DNA from: Chloroflexota bacterium
Lineage (GTDB): Bacteria > Chloroflexota > Dehalococcoidia > JACPQK01
Direction: 5' to 3'
DNA: 45,456 bases
NCBI GenBank assembly: GCA_016190505.1
Contig: JACPQM010000017.1
Span: 1 to 45,456, forward strand
The notes under the pieces are model-generated. The model made no database searches. It was not told the origin of the DNA and saw only the letters and a program-made list of their open reading frames with translations. Made by a program: the position numbers and the translations under genes. Position 1 is the stretch's first letter. Every line of letters begins with the position of its first letter. Positions 1 through 8,008 of this stretch are shown here, in pieces.

Positions 1-8
1 GAGGTATT

Positions 9-899
9 ATGGCAAAAGCCAGGGTCCCCGTCAGATTCAGACGGACGACTTTTGAGGCAGGCTCCCTGTTGCGCCCCTACGTTGCCTTAGGAGTGATGCA
101 GATGGGCCTCGCGGTGCACTTGTATGGGGAAGCAGCCTGTCCCGGTCTGGACATGGCCCGCCTGGTGGGTTATCTGAAAGGCTGGCTCCCCAGCCTGGAG
201 GTGGACGTGCGGCCCACCCTTTTGCAGGCGCTTGTCGGGGACGGTCCCGCTATGGAGGCGCTGGCCCAGGGCTGGGCACGGGCCAAGGTCCGCCGGGCGG
301 ACAGGCCCCTGGAAAGATCGTTCGCCCCACTTTACGGCGAGGTCGCCTACGAGCGGCGGCGACTGTCTGGCGCCTCATCTGCCTGGGGCATCCTGTACGA
401 CGGCTTCGAAATAGCGTTGTTGCTTCGGCCCATGATTCCAGCCACGGAGCGCAACCTGGGGCACCTGCACATCGTGTTCACCCGCCAGATGTTGGGCACC
501 TGGGAGGAGGCCGACCACCGCTACCACGCCAGGGTGGGCATCTACTCTTTCCCCTGTCTGCTGTCCGTGTCCGGCCTGACCGAGGCCCTGGCCAAGCCCC
601 GGGAGTACCACCTGCTCCAGAGGCAGTACCAGGCGCTGGGCGTGCCTGACGCGGCCGCAGTGGAGTTGGAGCCGGCGTTCCGGGGCCGGACCATCCAGCC
701 CGATGCCCCCCGGCTGACCGACATCATGGCCGGCTACGTAGCCCAGGCCCTGTTCTACCATCTGACGGGCGACCCGTTTTGCACCGACAAGGGCTGCCGG
801 CTGTATAATGCCCACTGGCAGGAGGAGGCGTTGCATGCGCAGCTTAGCGCCCACTATGAGTTCTGCCCCCAGCACCAGCGCATGTTGAACGAGTTGTAG
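9..899 (+). CDS. hypothetical protein, DUF6775-like putative metallopeptidase
   Basis: A 296-residue soluble protein with no signal peptide or membrane segment. The start is ATG at 9, with GAGG at 1-4 just upstream. The C-terminal third carries the pattern GDPFC-x4-C-x2-YNAHWQEE (about residues 254-271) followed by FCPQH (about 286-290). These Cys/His residues could bind a metal. From memory this resembles the DUF6775 'putative metallopeptidase' family, but I see no HExxH motif and cannot confirm the family. The gene sits directly upstream of an IS110-family element on the opposite strand, so its original downstream neighbour may have been displaced. Function is not known. Confidence 0.7.
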   Translation: MAKARVPVRFRRTTFEAGSLLRPYVALGVMQMGLAVHLYGEAACPGLDMARLVGYLKGWLPSLEVDVRPTLLQALVGDGPAMEALAQGWARAKVRRADRPLERSFAPLYGEVAYERRRLSGASSAWGILYDGFEIALLLRPMIPATERNLGHLHIVFTRQMLGTWEEADHRYHARVGIYSFPCLLSVSGLTEALAKPREYHLLQRQYQALGVPDAAAVELEPAFRGRTIQPDAPRLTDIMAGYVAQALFYHLTGDPFCTDKGCRLYNAHWQEEALHAQLSAHYEFCPQHQRMLNEL

Positions 900-1106
900 A
901 CCTCCGGTAAGAAGTCAAGGGGGTAGTTGAGAGGCTTGAGCCTGATGGGAGCGGTCCTTTTGGGAATGCGAAAATGCCCGGCGCAAAAGTGGGTTTGCGC
1001 AGGTCTCGTCGCAGAAGTTGGCGATGAGCTGGGGACCAGGGCTACTGGCGCCAGGAGGTTGGATGGGCCAGCGCCCCTTTGGTCCTTGGGGTTGGCAGCC
1101 CCAGCG

Positions 1107-2417
1107 CTATGCCATAACGGCCCTGCCCCCGTGACGCTGCTCCGGCGGTACATAGAGTCCCGACAGGTCGGGACGCAGCAGAGCATCGACCAGCCTGACC
1201 AGTCTCTTGTGGTGGTGTTTGGTGGCCTCTTTGTACTTGGCCTGGTAGTAGGCCGCATACTCCGGCTCATGCACCCTCACGGAGTTGGCCCCTTCCACCA
1301 GGTAGTACCTGAGGTAGGTGTTCCCCGTCTTGGCCAGGGGGGTCTCTTCGGCAATGAAATCTCCCGATTGATGGGACCGCCAGACCAAGCCGGCGAACTT
1401 GGCTACAGCAGCGTGATCTTCGAACCTATGGATGTTCTGGATCTCGGCCATCATGCCAGCAGAGTACACGGGACCCAGGCCTGGGACGCTGAGCAGGCAG
1501 GTGGCCAGGGGTATAGCCTTGAGTTCTCTAGCGATGAGAGCGTCCACTTGCCGCAACTGTGCGCTCAGGGTCTTCACGTTGGTCAGGGACACGCTCAACA
1601 CCAGCCGCAGGGCGCTATCCTGGACCTTATCCAGGCGGTAGGAGTCTCGAGCTGCTTGTTGGAGCAGTTTGGCCACCTCGTCGGGCTGGGCGATGCGGCC
1701 ATGGCCTTTACGAGCCAGGAAGGCGCTAAGCTCTTCCAGAGGCTTGGCGACCAGTTCGTCCAGAGAAAACTCTTCCAGCACCGCTTGACTGGTGGCCCCA
1801 AAGGGGTCTTTGAGGGGCGCTTGGACGCTGAACTCCGAGAAGGCGAGGTACATGAGGCCCAGAGTGTAGAGTTTCTCCCTGGTCAGCGTCTCCGAAAGGT
1901 GATAGCGGAAGCGGGTGAGCCGTTGCAGAGGTCCGTAGACCGCGTCTACGGCGAAGGGCGCCGGCAGAAGGCCCACGCGCAGCCACTGCGCTACGGTGCC
2001 AGCGTCGGCCTTGTCAGTCTTGTCTGTGGTCCCCAGGGCCCTCTTGAAGCTCAACGTGCGATGAGGGTTGAAGATGAAGACCTTGGTGGCCCAGGGACGC
2101 AACGCCGGGGCCTCGCTCAGGAAGCACGCCAGGTGCCAGCCATATATGCCGGTAGCTTCCATGCCCACCACCAGGGAAGTGGCCCCGTGGCGCTTGAGGC
2201 GCTGCACCACCGTTGTTACCAACTCCTCAGCGCCCGGCCGGCTGTTGGGGAAGGTCCAGCGGGGCATGGCGTCCCGGCCCAGGTGGTCCAGCAGACAGGC
2301 TGTGCCCGTCTTGAAGGCCATATCGAGCCCGAGGTGAAAAGGCTGGGTCCCTCCAGGGGTGTTGCCCGGGCTGACGCCCGACGGCACCGTGTTCTGAGCC
2401 TCAGACTGTGGATGCAT
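1107..2417 (-). CDS. IS110-family transposase (DEDD recombinase)
   Basis: 436 residues, normal for the family. The N-terminal RuvC-like DEDD domain shows D32 (HLGLDMA), E87 (GMEATGIY) and D135/D138 (DKTDKADAG). The C-terminal Transposase_20 part has a helix-hairpin-helix stretch (LLSVPGLGPVYSAGMMAE, about residues 308-325) and the likely nucleophilic serine in EGANSV (S379). The ATG at 2417 is preceded by AAAGGAGGGTGA, a strong ribosome binding site. Family knowledge: IS110 transposases cut and join DNA through the serine and are guided by a bridge RNA. The frame is intact, so the element may be active. The antisense strand carries a long open frame that is only a shadow. Confidence 0.92.
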   Translation of the reverse strand: MHPQSEAQNTVPSGVSPGNTPGGTQPFHLGLDMAFKTGTACLLDHLGRDAMPRWTFPNSRPGAEELVTTVVQRLKRHGATSLVVGMEATGIYGWHLACFLSEAPALRPWATKVFIFNPHRTLSFKRALGTTDKTDKADAGTVAQWLRVGLLPAPFAVDAVYGPLQRLTRFRYHLSETLTREKLYTLGLMYLAFSEFSVQAPLKDPFGATSQAVLEEFSLDELVAKPLEELSAFLARKGHGRIAQPDEVAKLLQQAARDSYRLDKVQDSALRLVLSVSLTNVKTLSAQLRQVDALIARELKAIPLATCLLSVPGLGPVYSAGMMAEIQNIHRFEDHAAVAKFAGLVWRSHQSGDFIAEETPLAKTGNTYLRYYLVEGANSVRVHEPEYAAYYQAKYKEATKHHHKRLVRLVDALLRPDLSGLYVPPEQRHGGRAVMA

Positions 2418-2730
2418 TCACCCTCCTTTCCGCTGGGCCGGTACGGGGGAATCCCTGGGAGCCCGGTGAGAGCAACATCCTCGCAGCATGAGAACTTGCT
2501 GTCCATCCAAGGGTGCGCCGGATCCCGACCTGTCGGGACCACAGCCCGGAGGTCAATGGGCAGGAGAACAGCCTCCGCGTTAGAAGTGCCCACCGGGCCA
2601 GGGGGACAGTCTACAGAAGAAGTCAGTGCAACCAGGGTGGGCAGACCTGTCCCGTACCGGCCTGGCCGCTCCAGTATCCCAGGGTTCCCACGACTAGAAC
2701 AAGGGGCCAGACCCTGTTCCAACACTGAAT
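2418..2730 (-). other. Non-coding 5' end of the IS110 element, candidate bridge-RNA region
   Basis: About 313 nt with no convincing ORF, directly upstream of the transposase start. In IS110-group elements the bridge RNA is transcribed from this side. It contains a palindrome with arms TCCCGAC/GTCGGGA (2523-2538), other GC-rich complementary stretches and the transposase Shine-Dalgarno. I cannot fold it here, so the RNA assignment is inference from family position only. Confidence 0.35.
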
Positions 2731-2842
2731 ATACGAGGGTGGGTGAAGTGAAACGGAACCCACCACCTCCAAAGGCATGTGGCGAAGGACGTTGAACGAA
2801 GGTGGGTTCCGTCCCGATGAAATCGGGACACCCACCCTACTG
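2731..2842. repeat. MITE-like intergenic element with nested inverted repeats
   Basis: Outer arms GAGGGTGGGTG (near 2735-2745) and CACCCACCCTA (near 2829-2839) enclose inner arms CGGAACCCACC (2754-2764) and GGTGGGTTCCG (2801-2811). A further small hairpin, TCCCGAT-GAA-ATCGGGA, lies at 2813-2829. Everything could fold into one cruciform about 110 nt long. It lies between the IS110 upstream end and cinA. No coding content is seen. Confidence 0.55.
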
Positions 2843-2924
2843 GCTCTGCGGAAGGACGAGGCAATGATGGGGAAGGGAATTCCTAATCCACGGTTTAGAG
2901 ATCGCCTCGTGACAGTTAAGTAGA

Positions 2925-4154
2925 ATGAAAGCTGAAATCATCTCCATAGGCACTGAGCTTCTGCTCGGCCAGATCGTGGACACCAACTCCGCCTACCTGG
3001 CCGGGGAGCTGCCGGCCCTGGGTGTTGACCTCTACTACATCTCCCAGGTGGGGGACAACACGGGCCGCATCGCCGAGGTGCTGCGCCGGGCCTGGGCGCG
3101 TTCCGACCTCATCCTGACCACGGGCGGTCTCGGTCCCACCGACGACGACGTGACCCGAGACGCCGTCGCCCAGGCCCTGGGAGAGGAGATGCGCATCGTC
3201 CCCGAGCTGGAGGAGCACTTGAGGCAGTGGTTCTCTCGACGCACGGTAGCCATGCCCGAGCGCAACCTAAAGCAGGCTACCCTGGTGCCTTCAGCCCAGT
3301 CCTTGCCCAACCCCGTGGGCACGGCCCCCGGCTGGTGGGTGGAGAAGGAGGGCCACATCATAGCGGTCATGCCCGGCCCGCCCCGGGAGATGACTCGAAT
3401 GTGGCGCAACGAGGTAGTCCCCCGCCTGCGGGAGCGTGTCACCGGCGAGATTATCCTGTCCCGCACCCTCAAGACCTATGGCGTCGGCGAGGGGACGGTG
3501 GACGAGATGGTCAGCCCCCATTCCCGCTCGTCCAACCCCACCATTGGCACCTACGCGAAACCCGATGGCGTCCATCTCCGGCTCACTGCCAAGGCGCCCA
3601 CCTCAGAGGCGGCCCGCGCGCTCATCGCGCCGGTGGAAGAGAAGCTGCGCGAGATCTTCGGCGACCGCATCTGGGGCGCGGACGACGAGACCCTCGAGGG
3701 CGCGGTGGGCGATGCGCTGCGCTCGCGGAAGCTAACGCTGGCTACCATGGAGTCCTGCACCGGCGGGCTTTTGGCCAGCACCATCACCGACATGGCCGGC
3801 AGCTCCGACTACTTCAAAGGCGGTCTGGTCACTTACACAAACGAGGCCAAGATAGCTTACGGTGTGCCCGCGCAGCTAATCGAAGCCCACGGAGCGGTGA
3901 GCCAGCCGGTGGCCCAGGCCATGGCCCAGGCGGCCTGCCGCGCCCTGGGCGCCGACGTTGGGGTGAGCGTGACTGGCGTGGCTGGGCCGTCGTCGCTGGA
4001 AGGGAAGCCGCCGGGGACCGTATTCATCGGCCTGGCCTGGGGCGAGAAGGCCCGCGCCCACGATGTGTCGTTCCCCGGACAGCGGGCCGTGGTCAAGCGC
4101 CGGGCGACCACCGCCGCCCTTTTCCTGCTCCGCCGGTTCTTGCAGCAGGGCTAG
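2925..4154 (+). CDS. cinA: CinA: nicotinamide-nucleotide amidohydrolase / competence-damage protein
   Basis: 409 residues, the usual two-domain length. The N-terminal MoCF-like (COG1058) domain spans about residues 3-170, with GTELLLGQIVDTN and TTGGLGPTDDDVTRDA. The C-terminal amidohydrolase domain (about 250-405) has ATMESCTGGLLAS and VSVTGVAGPSS. Family knowledge: the C-terminal domain deamidates NMN to nicotinate mononucleotide in pyridine-nucleotide recycling, and the N-terminal domain can hydrolyse ADP-ribose. This fits with the pncA-pncB salvage pair near 44 kb, although they are far apart. The ATG start has only a weak ribosome binding site. The next gene is on the opposite strand. Confidence 0.95.
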   Translation: MKAEIISIGTELLLGQIVDTNSAYLAGELPALGVDLYYISQVGDNTGRIAEVLRRAWARSDLILTTGGLGPTDDDVTRDAVAQALGEEMRIVPELEEHLRQWFSRRTVAMPERNLKQATLVPSAQSLPNPVGTAPGWWVEKEGHIIAVMPGPPREMTRMWRNEVVPRLRERVTGEIILSRTLKTYGVGEGTVDEMVSPHSRSSNPTIGTYAKPDGVHLRLTAKAPTSEAARALIAPVEEKLREIFGDRIWGADDETLEGAVGDALRSRKLTLATMESCTGGLLASTITDMAGSSDYFKGGLVTYTNEAKIAYGVPAQLIEAHGAVSQPVAQAMAQAACRALGADVGVSVTGVAGPSSLEGKPPGTVFIGLAWGEKARAHDVSFPGQRAVVKRRATTAALFLLRRFLQQG

Positions 4155-4163
4155 CTGCCCTCA

Positions 4164-4197
4164 CCCCTTCGACTCCGCTCAGGGCAAGCCCAAAGGG
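4164..4197. repeat. Short palindromic repeat of the CCTTCGAC..CTCAGGGC family
   Basis: The stretch CCCTTCGACTCCGCTCAGGG, continuing into AAGCCCAAAGGG, lies 10 bp after the cinA stop. Outer arms CCCTT and AAGGG can pair. Related copies lie inside the DUF2298 gene at 36736-36766 and 38632-38656. Confidence 0.65.
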
Positions 4198-4241
4198 AGA
4201 GGGAAGAGCTTGTCTCCCCCAGGAGGGGCAGAGATGGGCAG

Positions 4242-4499
4242 CTACTTGACCTTCTGAATGGTGGCCACCCACTCCCGGGGGCCCTTCTGCGCGGACTCCC
4301 ACTGGAAGCGCCCTTCCCGCTCGTGCATGAGCTGATAGTGCAGCGGGCGAGGGTCATGGTCGTTGACGAGCACCAGGGTCTGCCCCACGGCCAGGGCATC
4401 AAAGGCATCGAAGATCATGGGGTGCCGCTCCCACGGCGGCGTCTCCCGGACGTCCAGGGTCACAGTCTTCCCATCTTGGGTTGTCTTTCCTGTAGCCAC
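4242..4499 (-). CDS. DUF2249 domain protein
   Basis: 85 residues, a single DUF2249 domain: TLDVRETPPWERHPMIFDAF, LAVGQTLVLVNDHDPRPLHYQL, FQWESAQKGPREWVATI. The GTG at 4499 is chosen because AGGAGG lies about 5 nt upstream (ACTCAGGAGGTAAGC-GTG). The longer reading frame upstream runs through a palindromic repeat and is not protein-like. DUF2249 (SirA-like fold) proteins are often found next to nitric-oxide and anaerobic respiration genes; their biochemical role is not settled. A second DUF2249 protein lies at 12789-13010. The C-terminal half has the DHDPxPLxYQ pattern seen in hemerythrin-linked members. It is convergent with cinA. Confidence 0.85.
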   Translation of the reverse strand: MATGKTTQDGKTVTLDVRETPPWERHPMIFDAFDALAVGQTLVLVNDHDPRPLHYQLMHEREGRFQWESAQKGPREWVATIQKVK

Positions 4500-4519
4500 G
4501 CTTACCTCCTGAGTCCGTA

Positions 4520-4539
4520 GGCCCCGATACATCGGGGCC
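4520..4539. repeat. Palindromic hairpin repeat (CCCCGAT..ATCGGGG type)
   Basis: A perfect 9-bp stem GGCCCCGAT/ATCGGGGCC with a 2-nt loop, just upstream of the DUF2249 ribosome binding site, so it would lie in the 5' leader of that mRNA. It belongs to a family with copies at 2813, 6774, 15823, 15861 and 45213. Confidence 0.75.
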
Positions 4540-4626
4540 CCAGCTTGACTAAGGAAAAGCGTAGCGCCCGCAAGGCAGACGGGGCAATCACAAAAGTTAC
4601 AGGGCCTGCCAGCTACCCTGCCCAGC

Positions 4627-4866
4627 CTATTCAGGCCAGTTCTCCAGGGTGGCTGCCTCCCACTCGGCGTTGATCTGTTCTCCCTCCTGCCTCCTCGCCT
4701 GGTAACCCTCAATCAGCAGGCGGGTGAGCTCCTCCCGCTCCATCTGACTCAGTTTCTCGCGAATGGCGGCGGCAACGAAGGCGCTACGCTTGCGCTGACC
4801 AACCCGGGACTTCAGCGCCGTAGCTGTATCCTCCGGGATGGTAAAGTTAAGCCTCACCGTCTTCAT
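4627..4866 (-). CDS. CopG/RHH-type regulator, antitoxin-like
   Basis: 79 residues from ATG at 4866, which has GGAG 9 nt upstream. An in-frame ATG at 4932 would add 22 residues that do not look like part of the fold. The N-terminal beta strand MKTVRLNFTIPEDTATALK and the following helices fit a ribbon-helix-helix DNA-binding domain. The acidic tail (EGYQARRQEGEQINAEWEAATLENW) resembles MazE/PemI-type antitoxins, where it wraps a toxin. No toxin gene is adjacent: the neighbours are DUF2249 downstream and radC upstream. It may be an orphan antitoxin or a stand-alone regulator. Confidence 0.7.
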   Translation of the reverse strand: MKTVRLNFTIPEDTATALKSRVGQRKRSAFVAAAIREKLSQMEREELTRLLIEGYQARRQEGEQINAEWEAATLENWPE

Positions 4867-4953
4867 GGCCTTACGCTCCAATGTCATGAGCACACACCCC
4901 GCCGCCATGCCGCGCCAGAGGCGTGCGCTCATTGATTATCCCCAGTACCAGTA

Positions 4954-4981
4954 AGCATAGTCTGGGCACGTAATCTGTCAA
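4954..4981 (-). promoter_or_regulatory. Sigma-70-like promoter of the RHH regulator gene
   Basis: Read on the minus strand: TTGACA (4981-4976), 16-nt spacer, TATGCT (4959-4954). It would give a 5' leader of about 80 nt before the ATG at 4866. Confidence 0.55.
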
Positions 4982-5050
4982 CATTTGAATGCACGGCTTC
5001 CAGGGGAACAGGACCTTGGCTACAGTACCATGGGTAGGGACAAGGTCTGC

Positions 5051-5743
5051 CTACCCGAACCCCAGCCCCTTCTCCTTGAGGCTCACGAAGCGGCCCTGGC
5101 CAATGACCAGGTGGTCCAGCACATCAATATCCAGGAGCTTGCCGGCGGCCACCGCCTGCCGGGTAAGCTCGATGTCCTCGGCGCTGGGCGCCGGGTCTCC
5201 GGAAGGGTGGTTGTGCACCAGGATGATGGCGGGGCAGTTCTGCCGGACGGCGTCACGGAACAGCTCAGCCATGCGCACCAGGGAGGTATTCACGCTGCCC
5301 TTGTACACTGGAGGGATGGCCAGGACGTGATTGCGGGTATCGAGCAGGACCACGCGTATCTCCTCCTGCTCCAGCAAGGCCATCTCCGAACCGAGGAGGT
5401 TGTTCACGTCACTGGGTGAGCGCACAGTGGGCCGGTCCTGAGGCTGAGTGGCCACCAGGCGCCGGCCCAGCTCCAGCGACGCCTTCACCTGGGCCACCTT
5501 GGCGGGCCCCAGGCCATGATGCTGCTCGAGCTCACCAAAGCTGGCCCGGGCCAGCCCGGGCAGGCCATCGTAGGCCGACAGGAGGCGAGCGGCCATGTTT
5601 AGCACGCTTTCGTTGTCCGCGCCCACACGCAGGACTATGGCCAGCAGCTCGGCATTGCTCAAGCTGTCGGCGCCATAGTCCCGCAAGCGCTCGCGGGGCC
5701 GCTCGCCAGTCGGCAGGTCCCGGATGAGGGGCCGGTACTCCAG
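5051..5743 (-). CDS. radC: RadC/JAB-domain DNA repair-like protein
   Basis: 230 residues from a proposed CTG start at 5743. Family members begin at a sequence equivalent to [19 protein letters not shown], and no ATG, GTG or TTG lies between the rplL stop (5772) and that point, so CTG is the simplest start. G-rich sequence precedes it. The N-terminal helix-hairpin-helix region covers about residues 20-100. The C-terminal JAB/MPN metal site is intact: [14 protein letters not shown] matches HxHx7SxxD. RadC's role is uncertain despite the name. It lies 28 nt after rplL, where rpoB is usual in many bacteria, and probably shares that transcript. A weak hairpin (arms GGGTAG/CTACCC, 5032-5056) overlaps its stop codon. 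Confidence 0.85.
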   Translation of the reverse strand: MEYRPLIRDLPTGERPRERLRDYGADSLSNAELLAIVLRVGADNESVLNMAARLLSAYDGLPGLARASFGELEQHHGLGPAKVAQVKASLELGRRLVATQPQDRPTVRSPSDVNNLLGSEMALLEQEEIRVVLLDTRNHVLAIPPVYKGSVNTSLVRMAELFRDAVRQNCPAIILVHNHPSGDPAPSAEDIELTRQAVAAGKLLDIDVLDHLVIGQGRFVSLKEKGLGFG

Positions 5744-5771
5744 ACCGGGCCCCCGTCCCTCCGCGGCGGAC

Positions 5772-6155
5772 CTACTTGATCTCGACGACCGCCCCCGCGT
5801 CCTTGAGTTTGGCAGCGGCGGCGTTGGCCTCATCCTTGGACACAGCCTCCTTGACTGCCTTGGGGGCAGCCTCCACCAGGTCCTTGGCCTCCTTGAGGCC
5901 CAGGGTGGTGAGCTCCCTAACCGCCTTGATGACGTTGATCTTGGTGGGACCGATCTCCTTGAGAATGACCGTGAACTCGGTCTGCTCCTCAACGGGCGCA
6001 GCCGGAGCTGCGGGACCGGCGGCCGCGGCCGGCGCAGCGGCGACGGCCATGGGCGCGGCCTTCACGCCCAGCTCTTCCTCTAGCGTCTTGATCAGGTCCG
6101 CTAGCTCGATCACCGTCATGCTCTTGATCGCGGCCACCATCTCTTCTTTAGTCAC
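5772..6155 (-). CDS. rplL: 50S ribosomal protein L7/L12
   Basis: 127 residues, normal length. The N-terminal dimerisation domain (about 1-35) is followed by an Ala/Pro-rich hinge (about 36-58) and the C-terminal domain ([42 protein letters not shown]). It forms the ribosomal stalk that recruits translation GTPases such as the EF-Tu encoded upstream. The start is GTG at 6155, with AGGAGG about 5 nt upstream. It overlaps the 3' end of rplJ by 8 nt, so the two are translationally coupled. Confidence 0.96.
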   Translation of the reverse strand: MTKEEMVAAIKSMTVIELADLIKTLEEELGVKAAPMAVAAAPAAAAGPAAPAAPVEEQTEFTVILKEIGPTKINVIKAVRELTTLGLKEAKDLVEAAPKAVKEAVSKDEANAAAAKLKDAGAVVEIK

Positions 6156-6678
6156 TGGTTCCTCCTAGCTGTTCAACTCTGGCCTGTAGCAGCCAGAGAA
6201 GGTTCTGCACGGGTGCGGACAGCACGCCCATGAGCCCGGATATGGGCCCCTGGATGCTGCCCAACAATTGGGCGATGAGCACCTCCCTGGGCGGTAGTGT
6301 GGTCAGCTTCTCCAGGTCGGCAGACGAGTAGGCGCGGCTGTCAATCAGGCCGCCATATACCTCCAGGGGCAACTTGGTGGTGCGGATGAAGTCCTGGATG
6401 GCTTTGGTCGCGGCCACCGGGTCCGCCGCGCCCAGGGCCAGGGCGGTAGGCCCCTGGAGCAGCGAGGCCAGGGCCTGCTTGCCGGCCCGCTCTGCCGCCA
6501 GCTTGGTCAGGGTGTTCTTGACTATCCGGTAGCGTACACCTTGCGCCCGGAGCTGCTTGCGGAGCTGAAAGAGATCGGCCACCTTCAGGCCCCGGTACCC
6601 GGTAGCAATGATCACGGGCGCCTGCGAGAGGACCTGCTCCAGCTCGGCTACTTCCTTAACCTTGTCCTCGGACGGCAT
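6148..6678 (-). CDS. rplJ: 50S ribosomal protein L10
   Basis: 176 residues from ATG at 6678, preceded by GGAGGAGG. The longer upstream frame passes through the leader RNA and is rejected. Typical features are [24 protein letters not shown] and [14 protein letters not shown] in the rRNA-binding part. The C-terminal helix (about residues 140-172, [18 protein letters not shown]) binds L7/L12 dimers. Family knowledge: the L10-L12 complex represses its own operon by binding the leader just upstream, and that leader is present here. Confidence 0.96.
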   Translation of the reverse strand: MPSEDKVKEVAELEQVLSQAPVIIATGYRGLKVADLFQLRKQLRAQGVRYRIVKNTLTKLAAERAGKQALASLLQGPTALALGAADPVAATKAIQDFIRTTKLPLEVYGGLIDSRAYSSADLEKLTTLPPREVLIAQLLGSIQGPISGLMGVLSAPVQNLLWLLQARVEQLGGTSD

Positions 6679-6703
6679 ACTCCTCCTCCGGGCCAGAAAT
6701 GAA

Positions 6704-6738
6704 GAGAGTCCCCGGGCAGACAGCGCCCAGGGACTCTC
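6704..6738 (-). terminator. Attenuator terminator in the rplJL leader
   Basis: A 14-bp stem (GAGAGTCCCTGGGC pairing with GCCCGGGGACTCTC, one G-U pair) with a 7-nt loop, followed on the minus strand by TTCATTTCT. It lies 25 nt before the rplJ start, the position of a transcription attenuator controlled by the L10 leader. Confidence 0.75.
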
Positions 6739-6850
6739 CTGAGTCGTTCGTCCGCCTCGGCGGGCCTCATTAAGTCCCCCGATGAAATCGGGGGACACCC
6801 GCTGTCTCTGGCCGATGCTATGTTACCGGTGGTGATGTCCTGAAGTCAAG
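6739..6850 (-). ncRNA. L10 leader RNA (rplJ-rplL autoregulatory leader)
   Basis: Between rplA and rplJ the minus strand carries GCCAGAGACAGCGGGTGTC and later TTAATGAGGCCCGCCGAGG. These match the conserved parts of the ribosomal L10 leader family (AGACAGcnGGUG, then UUAAuc-ccUGCCGAGG). The variable arm between them is a hairpin GTCCCCCGAT/ATCGGGGGAC (6774-6796) of the same type as the dispersed palindromic repeats. With the attenuator at 6704-6738 this predicts L10(L12)-controlled premature termination. The exact 5' limit is not visible. Confidence 0.75.
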
Positions 6851-6860
6851 CAGGGCTATC

Positions 6861-7580
6861 CTACGCCGCGGCTTTGGCCAGGGCCAGGGTGGCGTTGAGG
6901 TCCAGGGGAATGCCCGGCGCCATGGTGGTGGTCAGGTAGGCGCTACGGACAAACTGGCCCTTTACCCCTGCGGGCTTGTTCTCCACAACCGCGGTAAGCA
7001 GAGCCGAAAGGTTCTCCAGCAGCTTGGCCTCGGCGAAGCTGGCCTTGCCAATGGGCACGTGCATTATCGAGGTGCGGTCCACGCGGAACTCCAGCCGGCC
7101 CAGGCGGGCCTCCTTGATGGCCTGGGGAAGGTCCTGCGGCTGCACAATCGTGCCAGACTTGGGGTTAGGCATCAGCCCCTTGCGACCCAGGATACGGCCC
7201 AGGCGGCTGACCTTGGGCATCATATCCGACGTGGCCAGGGCCATGTCGAACTCAAGCCAGCCCTCCTCAATCTTCTTGGCGATGTCGTCAGCGCCCACAT
7301 GGTCGGCCCCAGCGTCCTCGGCAATCTTGGCCGCTTCCCCCTGGGCAAATACCAGCACGCGCACCTGTTTGCCCAGGCCTGCGGGCATGATGGCAGTACC
7401 CCGCACCTGCTGATCGGAGCGGCGGGGGTCAACGTTGATGCGCATGTGCAGTTCAACAGTCTCGTCGAACTTGGCGGTGGCCATCTTTTTAACCAGCGCC
7501 ACAGCCTCGTCGGGAGGGTACTGCTTCCCCGGCTCGACGACCTTGGTTGCCTCCAGATAACGCTTGCCTCTGTGCGCCAT
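6861..7580 (-). CDS. rplA: 50S ribosomal protein L1
   Basis: 239 residues, normal length. Signatures include [15 protein letters not shown] at the N-terminus, FDETVELHMRINVDPRRSDQQVRG, and GRILGRKGLMPNPKSGTI, the conserved L1 loop. The C-terminal part has NLSALLTAVVENKPAGVKG. It binds 23S rRNA at the L1 stalk and, by family knowledge, represses the rplKA mRNA. Its ATG overlaps the rplK stop in TGATG. Confidence 0.97.
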   Translation of the reverse strand: MAHRGKRYLEATKVVEPGKQYPPDEAVALVKKMATAKFDETVELHMRINVDPRRSDQQVRGTAIMPAGLGKQVRVLVFAQGEAAKIAEDAGADHVGADDIAKKIEEGWLEFDMALATSDMMPKVSRLGRILGRKGLMPNPKSGTIVQPQDLPQAIKEARLGRLEFRVDRTSIMHVPIGKASFAEAKLLENLSALLTAVVENKPAGVKGQFVRSAYLTTTMAPGIPLDLNATLALAKAAA

Positions 7581-8005
7581 CAGTCCTCTACCTCCAGGCC
7601 CATGCTGCGGGCGGTGCCCTCTACAATGCGCATGGCAGCCTCTATGCTCTGTGCGTTCAGGTCTTGCATCTTGGTCTGGGCAATCTCCCGGACCTTGGCC
7701 CGAGCAACCTTGCCAGCGACGGCAGTCCCTGGCGTAGCGCCGCCCTTCTCCACTGCGGCGGCCTTCTTCAGCAGGTCTGAGGCCGGCGGGCTCTTCAAAG
7801 TGAAGGTGAAGGAGCGGTCCTCGTAGATGGTTATCTCTACGGGTACGATGGACCCCGTCAGGTTGGTCGTGCGGGAGTTGTAGTCCTTGCAGAAGGCCAT
7901 GATGTTGACGCCGTGCTGGCCCAGAGCTGGGCCTACGGGGGGGGCAGGTGTCGCTTGCCCCGCCGGAAGTTGAAGCTTGATAACAGCCTTTACTTTTCTG
8001 GCCAC
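7580..8005 (-). CDS. rplK: 50S ribosomal protein L11
   Basis: 141 residues, standard length. The N-terminal proline-rich domain has [20 protein letters not shown] and [15 protein letters not shown]. The C-terminal rRNA-binding domain has [16 protein letters not shown] and [33 protein letters not shown]. It forms the GTPase-associated centre with 23S rRNA. It starts 3 nt after the nusG stop and overlaps rplA by one base. Confidence 0.97.
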   Translation of the reverse strand: MARKVKAVIKLQLPAGQATPAPPVGPALGQHGVNIMAFCKDYNSRTTNLTGSIVPVEITIYEDRSFTFTLKSPPASDLLKKAAAVEKGGATPGTAVAGKVARAKVREIAQTKMQDLNAQSIEAAMRIVEGTARSMGLEVED

Positions 8006-8008
8006 GGT

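Larger units (their letters stand above)
1107..2740 (-). mobile_element. IS110-family insertion sequence (ends not determined)
   Basis: One transposase gene is flanked by about 200 bp of non-coding DNA on its 3' side (900-1106) and about 310 bp on its 5' side (2418-2730). IS110 elements lack clear terminal inverted repeats and encode a bridge RNA in a non-coding end, so the limits cannot be fixed by eye. An 8-2-8 palindrome at 1157-1174 and a near-identical one at 2523-2538 lie close to the two ends. The outer limits given here are approximate. Confidence 0.55.

Noticed and set aside
927..2795. Long open frame (622 codons) on the plus strand
   Set aside because: It lies antisense to the well-supported IS110 transposase and has a low-complexity, shadow-like translation.
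4627..5050. Complete type II toxin-antitoxin pair
   Set aside because: Only the RHH protein is present. No PemK-, RelE- or VapC-like frame is adjacent.
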